This document shows, one piece after another, positions 18,099-28,004 of a DNA stretch of 64,000 nucleotides. A model generated the notes under the pieces. The model was given only the letters and a program-made list of their open reading frames with translations. It searched no databases and had not been told where the DNA came from. Positions within the stretch are counted from its first letter, which is position 1, and each line of letters opens with the position of its first letter. The translations under genes and the position numbers were made by a program. Source of the DNA: an uncultured Pelagibacteraceae bacterium (GTDB taxonomy: Bacteria > Pseudomonadota > Alphaproteobacteria > Pelagibacterales > Pelagibacteraceae); the NCBI GenBank assembly GCA_902594655.1, contig CACJMW010000001.1, forward strand, positions 1 to 64,000, given 5' to 3'.

Positions 18099-19553
18099 TT
18101 ACTTACTTCTATTAGATATAGCTAAGTGAATAATAGCACCTAAAGCAGCACCGATCATCCAAGCATATCCACCACCGCCACCAAGGTTAGCAAAGAAGTC
18201 GTCTAAACCAAATACTAAAATATTTGGCCAAACTGTTCCAACAGCAATGTATCCTGATAGCACCCAAGCTAACATTCCTTTGCCATTAAAACCATTGTTG
18301 TAGTGATATTTTCCACTCTTACTGTCTGAGAAAAGATCATCTACATCAATTTTTTGCTTTTTAATGATGTAGTAGTCAGTAATCATTATACCAAACACTG
18401 GAGCTAATATTGCACCCAAAGTGTTTACAAAAGGAAATAATCCCATTTTAGTAATTGTTGATACCCATAGACCTCCAATTATAAAACCAAATATCGCTGT
18501 AATTAATCCACCAACTCTGAAATTAATTTTACTTGGTATTAAATTAGCTAAGTCGTATGCAGGTGGTACAAAGTTCGCAACCATGTTTATACCAACTGTT
18601 GCTGCAAAGAATGCAAACGCTGCAATAATTGTAAGTAGTAAATTATCTACTTTTGCAACCATATCAGTCGGTGAAGCAACATACTCACCAAATATAGCAA
18701 TCGTTCCTCCAGTTATCATCAACGTAATGAATGAGAAGAAAACAACGTTACCTACTAGGCCCCATAAATTTCCTTTTTTCATTTCGTCTTCATTTTTAAC
18801 AAATCTTGCGAAGTCACCAAAGTTAATAACAACTGCCGCAAAGTACCCTACCATAATTGAAAATACTGCTAGGAAAGCACCAAATGATCCTAATCCCTCA
18901 AAACCACCTGATCTTTCTCCACCAGAAAATATATTTCCAACCTCTGTTAATAGGCCTCCTCCAGCTTTAGCCCATATTGCAATCATTAAAACGACCATCA
19001 CAACATAAACTGCTGGACCAGCAAAGTTTAAAAACTTTCTGACTAAATCTATTCCTTGCCAGAACAAATAAACTTGAAAAACTGACACAAATATAAATGA
19101 AATCCACATTACTCCTGACATTCCAAGAAGCATTGGTTCACCTTCTATACCAGTCAAACCAGTTATTAGTAATGCAACTGCAGTTGAGGCTGCATAAGTT
19201 TGCGCTCCATACCAGAACATTGCAACAATTCCTCTAGCCATAGCTGGGAAGTTTGCTCCAAATACGCCCATACTTACTCGAGCAAATACGGGGTATGGAA
19301 TACCATGTTTGACACTTGGTTTTCCTGAAAGGTTTACGAGCCACATAATAAAAAATCCTGCAAGAACTAACGCAAGCATAACTGCCCAACCATTTAAGCC
19401 TGAGGCTAAAAATAGTGATGCAGCCAAAGTATATCCAAATAAACTTTGAACATCGTTAGCCCAAACGTTAAAGATTTCAAACCATCCCCATTTTTTATCG
19501 CTACTTGGGGTAGGAGCTAAATCTTTATTGTATAATTTAGAAGATCTTGACAT
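18099..19553 (-). CDS. NCS1 family permease (cytosine/purine/allantoin/hydantoin-type)
   Basis: WGWFEIFNVWANDVQSLFGYTLAASLFLASGLNGW; start MSRSSKLYNK preferred after ggaggga SD (ORF extends to 19580). Confidence 0.85.
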   Translation of the reverse strand: MSRSSKLYNKDLAPTPSSDKKWGWFEIFNVWANDVQSLFGYTLAASLFLASGLNGWAVMLALVLAGFFIMWLVNLSGKPSVKHGIPYPVFARVSMGVFGANFPAMARGIVAMFWYGAQTYAASTAVALLITGLTGIEGEPMLLGMSGVMWISFIFVSVFQVYLFWQGIDLVRKFLNFAGPAVYVVMVVLMIAIWAKAGGGLLTEVGNIFSGGERSGGFEGLGSFGAFLAVFSIMVGYFAAVVINFGDFARFVKNEDEMKKGNLWGLVGNVVFFSFITLMITGGTIAIFGEYVASPTDMVAKVDNLLLTIIAAFAFFAATVGINMVANFVPPAYDLANLIPSKINFRVGGLITAIFGFIIGGLWVSTITKMGLFPFVNTLGAILAPVFGIMITDYYIIKKQKIDVDDLFSDSKSGKYHYNNGFNGKGMLAWVLSGYIAVGTVWPNILVFGLDDFFANLGGGGGYAWMIGAALGAIIHLAISNRSK

Positions 19554-19688
19554 ATCTCCCTCCTTTGTTTTTTTGAACAATAAGTTTTTGGTTATTTAAT
19601 TAAATGAAATATTTTATAAATATTTATAAGTGTTGATTAAGAACGAATATTAGACCCATTATGTGCACTAAAAGGAAAAAACCCAAAA

Positions 19689-19729
19689 TGGAGTTAAACT
19701 TTTAATAGTTCTAATTCGTATTAACTCCA
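19689..19729 (-). terminator. Putative terminator whose first arm contains the ALDH stop codon
   Basis: tggagttaa/ttaactcca 9-bp arms with long loop, followed on - strand by TTTTGGGTTTTTT. Confidence 0.4.
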
Positions 19730-21154
19730 GCCGCCTACCGATTTAACTTCGAGGAATTCAATTAAACCTTCTTTACCAGCTTCTCTACCAATTCCAGAAT
19801 GTTTGTAGCCACCAAATGGTGCATCAACTGCAATGCCTGCTCCATTAACATCAACCATTCCTGATCTTAATTTTCTAGCAACTCTTTGTACCTTTTCCCC
19901 ATCCTGAGTTTGTATATAATTTGTTAAACCATAATCAGTATCATTTGCTATTTCGATTGCTTCTTCCTCTGTATCAAAAGGTATAACTGATAAAACAGGA
20001 CCAAAAATTTCTGTTCTAGCAATATTCATACTATTATTTACATCTGCAAATACTGTTGGTTTTACATAGTAACCATCTTTTAAACCTTCAGGTTTTCCAG
20101 GGCCTCCAGAAACAAGTTTGGCACCCTCATCAATCCCTTTTTGAATTAGATCTTGTATTTTGTTGAATTGGGTTTCAGAAATGACTGGTCCGATGTGTTC
20201 ACCTTCTTTATTTGGGTCATCAACCTTAAAATCATCAGCATATTTTTTTAATCTTTGAACAGCCTTATCATACATAGATTTTTCCACCAACATTCTAGTT
20301 GGAGCGTTACATGATTGACCAGAATTTCTAAAACATCTTAAAGCACCTCTTTCAATAGCCTCTGGATCTGCATCTTTAAATATTATGTTTGCCCCTTTTC
20401 CACCTAACTCTAAGCTTACACGCTTAAAGTCCTTTGCAGCATTTTGAGATATTAAAGCTCCTGCTCTTGTTGATCCAGTAAATGAAATCATATTTACATC
20501 AGGATGACTAGTCAGAGCATCACCAGTCATCGCTCCATCTCCATTTACCAAATTAAAAACACCCTTTGGAAATCCCGCTTCATCAATTAATTCTGCAATA
20601 ATAATTGCTGATAGTGGTGCAAGTTCTGAAGGCTTTAAAACCATTGTGCATCCAGCTGCAAGTGCTGGGATAACTTTTAAACAAACTTGATTTATAGGCC
20701 AATTCCACGGAGTTATTAATGCGCAAACACCTTTTGGCTCATATAAAATTCTTTGATTTTTTGCATGATCTCCTAATCCTTTTTCAAATTCAAAATCTTT
20801 TAGATATCTAATAAACGATTTAATATGACTTGCTCCAGTTCCGGTTTGGAGTTTTGTTGAAAAATCTTTCGGTGCCCCCATTTCTAAAGTTATTGCCTCC
20901 GAAATATCATTCCATCTTTTTTTATATAATACATAAAGTTTTTCTAATAGCTCAATTCTCTCTTCCTTAGTTGAAAAACCCCAACTATTAAATGCTTCTT
21001 TCGCAGCAACAACAGCATCGTGAATATCTTCTTTTCCACCTAAAGAAATTACCGCACATGCTTTTTCTGTTGCAGGATTAATAACTTCAATATTTTGTTT
21101 ATTTTTTGGTGCTACCCAGGCACCATTAATATAAAAATTTTTCTTTTCTAACAT
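19721..21154 (-). CDS. NAD(P)-dependent aldehyde dehydrogenase
   Basis: ITPWNWPINQ, LELGGKGANIIF, NSGQSCNAPTR. Confidence 0.93.
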   Translation of the reverse strand: MLEKKNFYINGAWVAPKNKQNIEVINPATEKACAVISLGGKEDIHDAVVAAKEAFNSWGFSTKEERIELLEKLYVLYKKRWNDISEAITLEMGAPKDFSTKLQTGTGASHIKSFIRYLKDFEFEKGLGDHAKNQRILYEPKGVCALITPWNWPINQVCLKVIPALAAGCTMVLKPSELAPLSAIIIAELIDEAGFPKGVFNLVNGDGAMTGDALTSHPDVNMISFTGSTRAGALISQNAAKDFKRVSLELGGKGANIIFKDADPEAIERGALRCFRNSGQSCNAPTRMLVEKSMYDKAVQRLKKYADDFKVDDPNKEGEHIGPVISETQFNKIQDLIQKGIDEGAKLVSGGPGKPEGLKDGYYVKPTVFADVNNSMNIARTEIFGPVLSVIPFDTEEEAIEIANDTDYGLTNYIQTQDGEKVQRVARKLRSGMVDVNGAGIAVDAPFGGYKHSGIGREAGKEGLIEFLEVKSVGGWS

Positions 21155-21174
21155 ATTTAAAAATTATCCTTTCT

Positions 21175-22134
21175 TTATTTTTTTGCAAACAAATTTGTTA
21201 ATTCGTATACTATAGTTGCTGCTGCTAATGACGTAACTTCAGCATGATCATATGCTGGAGCTACCTCAACTACATCTGCTGAAATTAAATTCATACCCGA
21301 AAGACCCCTTATAACATTTACAATCTCTCTAGTAGTCATTCCTGCAATCTCAGGTGTACCAGTCCCAGGTGCAAAGGCTGGATCTAAAACATCTATATCT
21401 ATTGATAAATATAAAGCATTATTACCCACTCTTTTCCTGATTCTATCAACTATTTTATCAATACCTTCAGTTTGAAAATCATCACAATGAATTATTTTGA
21501 AACCAAAACTTTCATCATTTTTAATATCGTCTCTACTATAAAGTGGACCTCTTATTCCAACATGCATTGAGGCATCATCTAAAAATAATCTTTCCTCTCT
21601 TGCTCTTCTAAATGGGGTTCCATGAGTGTAAGGCGCACCAAAATAAGTATCCCAGGTATCTAAATGTGCATCGAAATGAACTAACGCTACAGGACCTTTA
21701 TTAATTTTATTAATTGCTCTTAAAAGTGGAAATGCAATTGTATGATCTCCACCCATACTAATTATTCCTCCGGTTTTTTGTAAAAGATCATAGGCGCCAT
21801 CCTCAATTTGTTTTATTGCTTCATCAATATTGAATGGATTACATGTGATGTCACCAGCATCTGCAACTTGCTGAACTTTAAATGGTTCAACATCATAATT
21901 TGGATGGTAGTTTGTTCTTAAGTGTCTTGATGCTTGTCTAATACTTTGAGGACCGAATCTAGCTCCAGGCCTGTAACTTGTCCCAGCATCAAATGGTATG
22001 CCTACAATTGCTACATCACAACTTTCAACATCTCTTAGTTCTGGTAATCTTGCAAAAGTTGATGGGCCCGCAAATCTTGGAACTTTTGTTCCACTAACTG
22101 GCTGGATTGGATTTTTATTTTTTTCTTTTTTCAT
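21175..22134 (-). CDS. Agmatinase/ureohydrolase family protein
   Basis: SMGGDHTIAFPLL, VHFDAHLDT, SIDIDVLDPAFAPGTGTPE. Confidence 0.9.
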   Translation of the reverse strand: MKKEKNKNPIQPVSGTKVPRFAGPSTFARLPELRDVESCDVAIVGIPFDAGTSYRPGARFGPQSIRQASRHLRTNYHPNYDVEPFKVQQVADAGDITCNPFNIDEAIKQIEDGAYDLLQKTGGIISMGGDHTIAFPLLRAINKINKGPVALVHFDAHLDTWDTYFGAPYTHGTPFRRAREERLFLDDASMHVGIRGPLYSRDDIKNDESFGFKIIHCDDFQTEGIDKIVDRIRKRVGNNALYLSIDIDVLDPAFAPGTGTPEIAGMTTREIVNVIRGLSGMNLISADVVEVAPAYDHAEVTSLAAATIVYELTNLFAKK

Positions 22135-22186
22135 TTGTAAAAATGTAAGTTAATATAATCTTATACAATTCGTCTATAACTATTTA

Positions 22187-22918
22187 ATGAGAATACTATT
22201 AATTTTAATTTCAATTGCCTTTATTACAGCTGTTAAGGCTGATGAAATATATAATTTAATTAAGATACCTAATTTGGATATATATAAAATCGAAACAAAG
22301 AATAAAATTAGATATTTAAATACAAATAATGATTTTAGAATTGGTTTAGAGAAAAATATAACCTGTGCGAGAACAAACTCAACTAATCTTAATAATAAAT
22401 TTTTGTTAATAGAAAAAAACTTAAATATTTATAGCTCTAATTTTTTAAAAAAAAATAATATTAAATATTTAGTGATGTGTGAAAATTTATTTATATCTAA
22501 TATCAACACTGGTGGAATACCTGATACTAAGAAGAAAACACTTATAATTGATATTAATTTTAATCCAAAATATTTTGAAAGAATGATACATCATGAAATT
22601 TTTCATATGATACAAAATAGTAATTTTAAATATTTTGATGAGGAAAAATGGAGTTTATTAAATAAAAAGGAATTTAAATATGCAGAATGCTCTACTTGTT
22701 CAGATCGTTTAAATTTAGATCTTTATAAAAAAACAGAAGGTTTTTTAACCGAATACTCTAAATCTATTCCATCTGAAGACATGGCTGAAGTATTTTCATT
22801 TTTAATGACAGATAAAGCTTTAGTTGAGGATAAATCAAACGATGATATGATTTTAAAAAATAAAATAAATTTTATAAAATCAAGTTTATCAAAAATAGAT
22901 GCATCATTTAAATTTTAA
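22187..22918 (+). CDS. Secreted putative zinc metallopeptidase-like protein of unknown family
   Basis: Signal peptide MRILLILISIAFITAVKA; HExxH motif in MIHHEIFHMIQNS. Confidence 0.6.
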   Translation: MRILLILISIAFITAVKADEIYNLIKIPNLDIYKIETKNKIRYLNTNNDFRIGLEKNITCARTNSTNLNNKFLLIEKNLNIYSSNFLKKNNIKYLVMCENLFISNINTGGIPDTKKKTLIIDINFNPKYFERMIHHEIFHMIQNSNFKYFDEEKWSLLNKKEFKYAECSTCSDRLNLDLYKKTEGFLTEYSKSIPSEDMAEVFSFLMTDKALVEDKSNDDMILKNKINFIKSSLSKIDASFKF

Positions 22919-23562
22919 TGATTAACAAAGTTAAAGCCTCACTTTCTGAAAAAGTGCTTTTAATTTTTCTTATTTTATTAATTGTAGTAACTTTTGGATC
23001 ATATTTTTTATTAAAAGATAAATGTTTATTTGTTAAAAATGTTGATCCAAACAAAATTAGTTTTACAAATACAGAAAATATTGCGATCATGAATGTTGAA
23101 TGTGGCAATGTAATTATCGAATTAGATCCAATTACTTCTCCAAACTCTGTGCAACGTTTTAAAACCTTAATAAAAAATGGATCTTATGATGGATCAACAT
23201 TTTATAGAGTTATTAAAAATACTTTAATTCAAGCAGGAGATATAGAATATGGAAATATAAATGATCTTAACTATACAAAAATAGGAACAGGCAAATCAGG
23301 TCTTGGATTATTAAAATCTGAGCTAAGTGATGAATTTCAATTTAAAAAAGGCAGTATTGCATTTGCCAGAAAAGATGATTTCGATACAGAAGATAGCCAG
23401 TTTTTTATAACTTTGAAAGATATTCCAATATATCAAGGAGAATATACACCGTTAGGAAAAGTTATTTATGGAATGGATGCTTTAGAAAAGATTAAATCAG
23501 GCAATAAGTCATCATATGTGTTGCGGCCCGATTATATAAACTATTTAAAATTATTAGACTAA
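22918..23562 (+). CDS. Membrane-anchored cyclophilin-type peptidyl-prolyl isomerase
   Basis: GSYDGSTFYRVIKNTLIQAGDIEYG, GSIAFARKDDFDTEDSQFFITL; TAATG overlap with upstream gene. Confidence 0.88.
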   Translation: MINKVKASLSEKVLLIFLILLIVVTFGSYFLLKDKCLFVKNVDPNKISFTNTENIAIMNVECGNVIIELDPITSPNSVQRFKTLIKNGSYDGSTFYRVIKNTLIQAGDIEYGNINDLNYTKIGTGKSGLGLLKSELSDEFQFKKGSIAFARKDDFDTEDSQFFITLKDIPIYQGEYTPLGKVIYGMDALEKIKSGNKSSYVLRPDYINYLKLLD

Positions 23563-25781
23563 TTTACTAATGGTTTTCCAGTAGCTAATGTATGTTTAAT
23601 TCGTTCTTGAGTTTTTTTATTTTCAATTAATCTCATAAAAGCATCTAACTCTAATTTAAAAAATTCATCCTCTGATATTGTTTTATCTAAAGTTGTATCT
23701 CCACCACTCAAAACATTTGCTAACTCCATTCCAACAACCATACCATGATCTAAAATAACTTTTTCGTTGTATAATTTTTCTAATACTTTAACCATTTTTT
23801 CCTTCAAAGGTTTTCCTGAAAGTTTAAACTCACATTCAGCTGGAGGTGTAAAATTTTTATTTTCGTCTAGCAGTTTTTTTGATGCTGAAAATAAACTATT
23901 TCTATTCATAATTTTTTTATCTTCAGGCTTTAAATATTTTAAGGGTTCGGCTTCAACTGGTGAAGTTGCTGTTTTAGCATAACCAATTATATCGAACACT
24001 TTTAATGGTGCATAATCTGGATCTTTCTTTGCCTCATCTGTTTGTGACCATCTCCACAACATCTCTTTACAACCTCCTCCAGCAGGAATTAGACCTACGA
24101 TGGTTTCAACTAAACCAATTACTATATTTGTATGCGATGCAACAAAATTACTTTGAACTAATACCTCAAAACCTCCACCCAAAGTTAAACCTGATGGGGC
24201 AGAAACAACAGGATATTTTGAATATTTTAATTCTTTACATGTATCTTGAAAATATTTAATAAATTTTTCTACAGATTTTAAATCGTTTTTATCTACAAAA
24301 TTCATTGTATAAGTTAAATTTACACCCGCAGAAAATTGCATACTTTCATTCATAATTATTAAAGGTTTGTCTGTTGCTGCTTTTAAAGCGTCCATCGAAT
24401 CATAATCAAGAGCATTAGCTTTAGTTGTAAATTCAACAATATTGAAATCTTTAAATCTATGAGTAATTGCAGATTTATTTTTTTCTAATTTTAAAGCCTG
24501 AGGTCTAATTTTACCAAGTGTTTCAATATTTGTATAAAGTTGTCTTTCACCATAAAAATTTTCATTTTTAGATTTTGATAATTCTTCAAGAAATTTATTT
24601 CCTTTAAATTCATCTACTCTCTCAAAAAAGTTTTTTACACCTATTTCTTTTAACATTTCAAACGGACCCATTGCCCAATTGAAACCAAGTCTCATTGCTT
24701 CATCTATATCATTAAATCTATCTGTTATTCCCGGTACTAATGAAGATGCATATTTTATTATTTTAGAGATCACTGACCATGCATAATCTCCATACTTATC
24801 TTTTCGACTTATCAAGTTATTGATGTCAGTAATTTCGATTTTAAGGTCAATTTTTTTTGATGGAGCGTACTTACCTGAGTCTAAATTTATTGCCTCTAAA
24901 ATCTTTTGATTATTTTCTTTATTCATTCTATAAAATCCACCTTTACCTTTTCTTCCTGTATAACCATTCTCAATTAATTGATTTATTAGTGGAATATTTT
25001 TTGCAACTAGTTGGAATGGGTCGTTTTCAGGAAGTTCTTTAATAAAACTTTTTAAAACATCTGCCATTAGATCAATTCCAATTAAATCATAGAGGCCAAA
25101 AACTCCAGTTTTTGGAACTCCCATGGGTCTTCCAAATACTGAATCAGCTTCTTCTATAGATAATTTCATTTTAAATGCCTCAGTCATCGCAACTTGCATG
25201 GCGTATACACCAATTCTATTTCCTAAAAATCCTGGAGTATCATTACAAACTATGGCTCCTTTACCAAGCTCTTCCTCACAAAAATTTTTAAGTGAATTAA
25301 TTTTATTAAGATCGTTATTTTCATTTTTTACAATTTCCAATAAACCCATATATCTTACTGGGTTAAAAAAATGAGTAATACAAAAATCTTTCTTTTCTTC
25401 ATTTGTTAATTTTTCAGATAAAACTTTAATTGGAATAGAAGAGGTATTAGATGAAACAATCGCACCATCTTTTCTATTTTTAAATATTTTTTCATAAATA
25501 TTATGTTTAATATCTATTCTTTCTACAACAGCTTCCACTATCCAATCTGCATCTTTAACGACATCAAAGTTATCATTTATATTTCCAACTTTTATATTTT
25601 CTATTTTTGATTTATCTATTAAAAGTGGTGGTCTTGATTTATAAATCCTATCTCTAGCCTTTTCACTTATTTCAGTTTTAAGATCTAAAAGTGTAACTGG
25701 TACATTTGCGTTGCACAAATGAGCAGCTATACCACTTCCCATTGTACCCGATCCAATGATTACTACTTTTTTTATATCCAT
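23559..25781 (-). CDS. Bifunctional 3-hydroxyacyl-CoA dehydrogenase / enoyl-CoA hydratase (dehydrogenase domain first)
   Basis: N-terminal VVIIGSGTMGSGIAAHL; C-terminal crotonase region SAPSGLTLGGGFEV...GLVETIVGLIPAGGG. Confidence 0.9.
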   Translation of the reverse strand: MDIKKVVIIGSGTMGSGIAAHLCNANVPVTLLDLKTEISEKARDRIYKSRPPLLIDKSKIENIKVGNINDNFDVVKDADWIVEAVVERIDIKHNIYEKIFKNRKDGAIVSSNTSSIPIKVLSEKLTNEEKKDFCITHFFNPVRYMGLLEIVKNENNDLNKINSLKNFCEEELGKGAIVCNDTPGFLGNRIGVYAMQVAMTEAFKMKLSIEEADSVFGRPMGVPKTGVFGLYDLIGIDLMADVLKSFIKELPENDPFQLVAKNIPLINQLIENGYTGRKGKGGFYRMNKENNQKILEAINLDSGKYAPSKKIDLKIEITDINNLISRKDKYGDYAWSVISKIIKYASSLVPGITDRFNDIDEAMRLGFNWAMGPFEMLKEIGVKNFFERVDEFKGNKFLEELSKSKNENFYGERQLYTNIETLGKIRPQALKLEKNKSAITHRFKDFNIVEFTTKANALDYDSMDALKAATDKPLIIMNESMQFSAGVNLTYTMNFVDKNDLKSVEKFIKYFQDTCKELKYSKYPVVSAPSGLTLGGGFEVLVQSNFVASHTNIVIGLVETIVGLIPAGGGCKEMLWRWSQTDEAKKDPDYAPLKVFDIIGYAKTATSPVEAEPLKYLKPEDKKIMNRNSLFSASKKLLDENKNFTPPAECEFKLSGKPLKEKMVKVLEKLYNEKVILDHGMVVGMELANVLSGGDTTLDKTISEDEFFKLELDAFMRLIENKKTQERIKHTLATGKPLVN

Positions 25782-25818
25782 TTAGTGATTGTATATATCA
25801 ATAGACTAATTAGGTAAA

Positions 25819-26673
25819 TTATCTATTTATTCCTCTTAACCTCTCTGATCTTCTTCTAAGAAGCTCTGCGGTGACAAGTATTAAAATAGATAGAACAATT
25901 AAACATGTCGCTACTGCTAATATAGTTGGACTTAGTTGTTCTCTTAAACCAGTCCACATTTGAATAGGAATGGTCGTATTATCTAATCCTGCTAAAAAGA
26001 GCACGACAACAACCTCATCAAAAGAAGTCACAAAAGCAAACAATCCTCCTGAAATAACTCCAGGTAAAATTAATGGAAGAGTAATTTTCATAAAAGTATT
26101 AACTGGATTACTTCCTAAACTCGCTGCTGCTCTTGTTACACTATGATCAAATCCAGAAAGTGTTGCTGTAACGGTTATTACAACAAAAGGTGTTCCTAAA
26201 ATTATATGAGCAATTACAATTCCTGCATGAGTAGCGGCTAATCCAACTTTTGCTATAAAGAAAAAGATAGCTACACCTGAGATAATTAATGGAACAATCA
26301 TAGGTGAAATTAAAGTTGCCATAATGATTCCTTTGTAAGGCATATGTCTGCTGCTCAGGCCTAGTGCCGCGACTGTTCCCAAAATTACTGAGCCGAGCGT
26401 TGCAAAAATCGCAATGATAAAACTATTTTTAGCTGCAAGTCCCCATGGATTTTTTGTTCCATAAATCATATCCTCATACCATCTTAATGAAAATGCATCT
26501 GGATCTAATCTTTTCATACCATCTGAAAACACTAAAAATTCTTCTGCATTAAAAGATAATGGAAAAATTACAAATAGAGGTGCAATTAAAAAGAAAAATA
26601 CAAAAGCACAAATACCTAAATACATATAATGCCAAACTCTGTATCGTGTTTCTGTATACTTTGGTAATGCCAT
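25819..26673 (-). CDS. ABC transporter permease, PotC-type
   Basis: EAA-like loop TRAAASLGSNPVNTFMKITLPLILPGV; operon. Confidence 0.9.
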   Translation of the reverse strand: MALPKYTETRYRVWHYMYLGICAFVFFFLIAPLFVIFPLSFNAEEFLVFSDGMKRLDPDAFSLRWYEDMIYGTKNPWGLAAKNSFIIAIFATLGSVILGTVAALGLSSRHMPYKGIIMATLISPMIVPLIISGVAIFFFIAKVGLAATHAGIVIAHIILGTPFVVITVTATLSGFDHSVTRAAASLGSNPVNTFMKITLPLILPGVISGGLFAFVTSFDEVVVVLFLAGLDNTTIPIQMWTGLREQLSPTILAVATCLIVLSILILVTAELLRRRSERLRGINR

Positions 26674-26675
26674 AT

Positions 26676-27938
26676 TTATCCTAATTTAATATTATCAACT
26701 CCAACCAATTTATTATAAATCCAATAAACAACTAAAACTCCTGTTAACAACATTAATCCCATTGCTGATGCAAAGCTCCAATCTAATGTAGTTTTCATAT
26801 GGTAAGCTATTTGGTTACTAATTAAAGTTCCTGATGCCCCTCCAACTAGTGCTGGTGTAATGTAATATCCAATTGCTAAAATAAACACTAACAAGCATCC
26901 GGCTCCAATTCCTGGGATTGTTAATGGAAAATAAACTTTCCAAAATGCTACAAATGGCGTTCCACCTAAAGATTTTCCAGCTCTCATCAAACTTGGAGAT
27001 ATTGTTTTCATAACACTGTAAAGAGGTAGCACCATAAAAGGCAATAAAATCTGGGTCATTGCAACATATGTACCTACTTTATTATACATCATTTCAGGTC
27101 TACTATCGTCTGCTACTAAACCAATCATGACGAAAAAGTCATTCACAATTCCTTGCTGTTGTAACAAAATCATCCAACTCGCAGTCCTTACAAGTAATGA
27201 TGTCCAAAAAGGTAAAAGAACACAAATCATTAATAGGTTGCTATATTTCATTGGTAAGGTTGCTAATAAGTGTGCGATTGGATAACCCATCAAAAAACAA
27301 AATATAGTTACAAAAAAAGCTACTTCTAATGTTCTTAACCAAAGTATTCTGTGAATTCGTCTGTCCTCTGCAACTTGAGAAATTTCACCTTTCTCATCTA
27401 AATACAAATCCATACCTTTAAGATACTTTGCCATTGTATAAGGTGGGGCTGTTCTTTTAATTGCACGCCAATATTCTACATTATCGAACCTTTTATGTAT
27501 TGAGGTTATCTGATCTTTAAAACTACCATTTTCATCAATTTTATTTCTTTGAATTTGTCTGAATAATTTTTTTAAAATTGTATTAAACCCGTTTTTTTCC
27601 TTATTTAATCTTTGTGCTAGCTTACCGTGTTCTTTTTTTTCTACTAAATTTTTAAAGTCTATATAAAAGTTTTTAAATACATCTTCTTCAGGCATATCTT
27701 GACCATCCCATTTTTCCATAGATTTAAAAGTATTTGGAAGCATGTTGGTAATCATTTTATCGTCAATACTTCTTGTAAACATTTCCCCTATTGGAAAAAT
27801 ATATGTAATAATTAAAAAAAGTAATAAGGGGCTAACGAGTAAAAAAGCTTTAATTTTATTTTTTCTTTCAGCTTTTTTAAGACTTTCCTCTAATGGAATG
27901 CCGTCTGTAGTTAAAATTTTATTTGTTTCGCTGCTCAT
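26676..27938 (-). CDS. ABC transporter permease, PotB-type, with large insertion after TM1
   Basis: MRAGKSLGGTPFVAFWKVYFPLTIPG; ~140-residue hydrophilic insert between TM1 and TM2. Confidence 0.88.
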   Translation of the reverse strand: MSSETNKILTTDGIPLEESLKKAERKNKIKAFLLVSPLLLFLIITYIFPIGEMFTRSIDDKMITNMLPNTFKSMEKWDGQDMPEEDVFKNFYIDFKNLVEKKEHGKLAQRLNKEKNGFNTILKKLFRQIQRNKIDENGSFKDQITSIHKRFDNVEYWRAIKRTAPPYTMAKYLKGMDLYLDEKGEISQVAEDRRIHRILWLRTLEVAFFVTIFCFLMGYPIAHLLATLPMKYSNLLMICVLLPFWTSLLVRTASWMILLQQQGIVNDFFVMIGLVADDSRPEMMYNKVGTYVAMTQILLPFMVLPLYSVMKTISPSLMRAGKSLGGTPFVAFWKVYFPLTIPGIGAGCLLVFILAIGYYITPALVGGASGTLISNQIAYHMKTTLDWSFASAMGLMLLTGVLVVYWIYNKLVGVDNIKLG

Positions 27939-27943
27939 AAAAA

Positions 27944-27968
27944 AAGGGCGGTTAAAATAACCGCCCTT
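27944..27968 (-). terminator. Intercistronic terminator-like hairpin between SBP and PotB-type permease
   Basis: aagggcggtta/taaccgccctt 11-bp stem; on - strand T-run then directly ATG of permease at 27938. Confidence 0.7.
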
Positions 27969-28004
27969 AAATATAGTATATAATTAAAGTCTTTGAAACT
28001 TAAA

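Noticed and set aside
23556-23565. Overlapping convergent stops of the cyclophilin and FadB-type genes
   Set aside because: 4-nt convergent overlap is typical of genome streamlining; similar tight ends occur at 10444/10448, 53659/53666 and 54498/54499.
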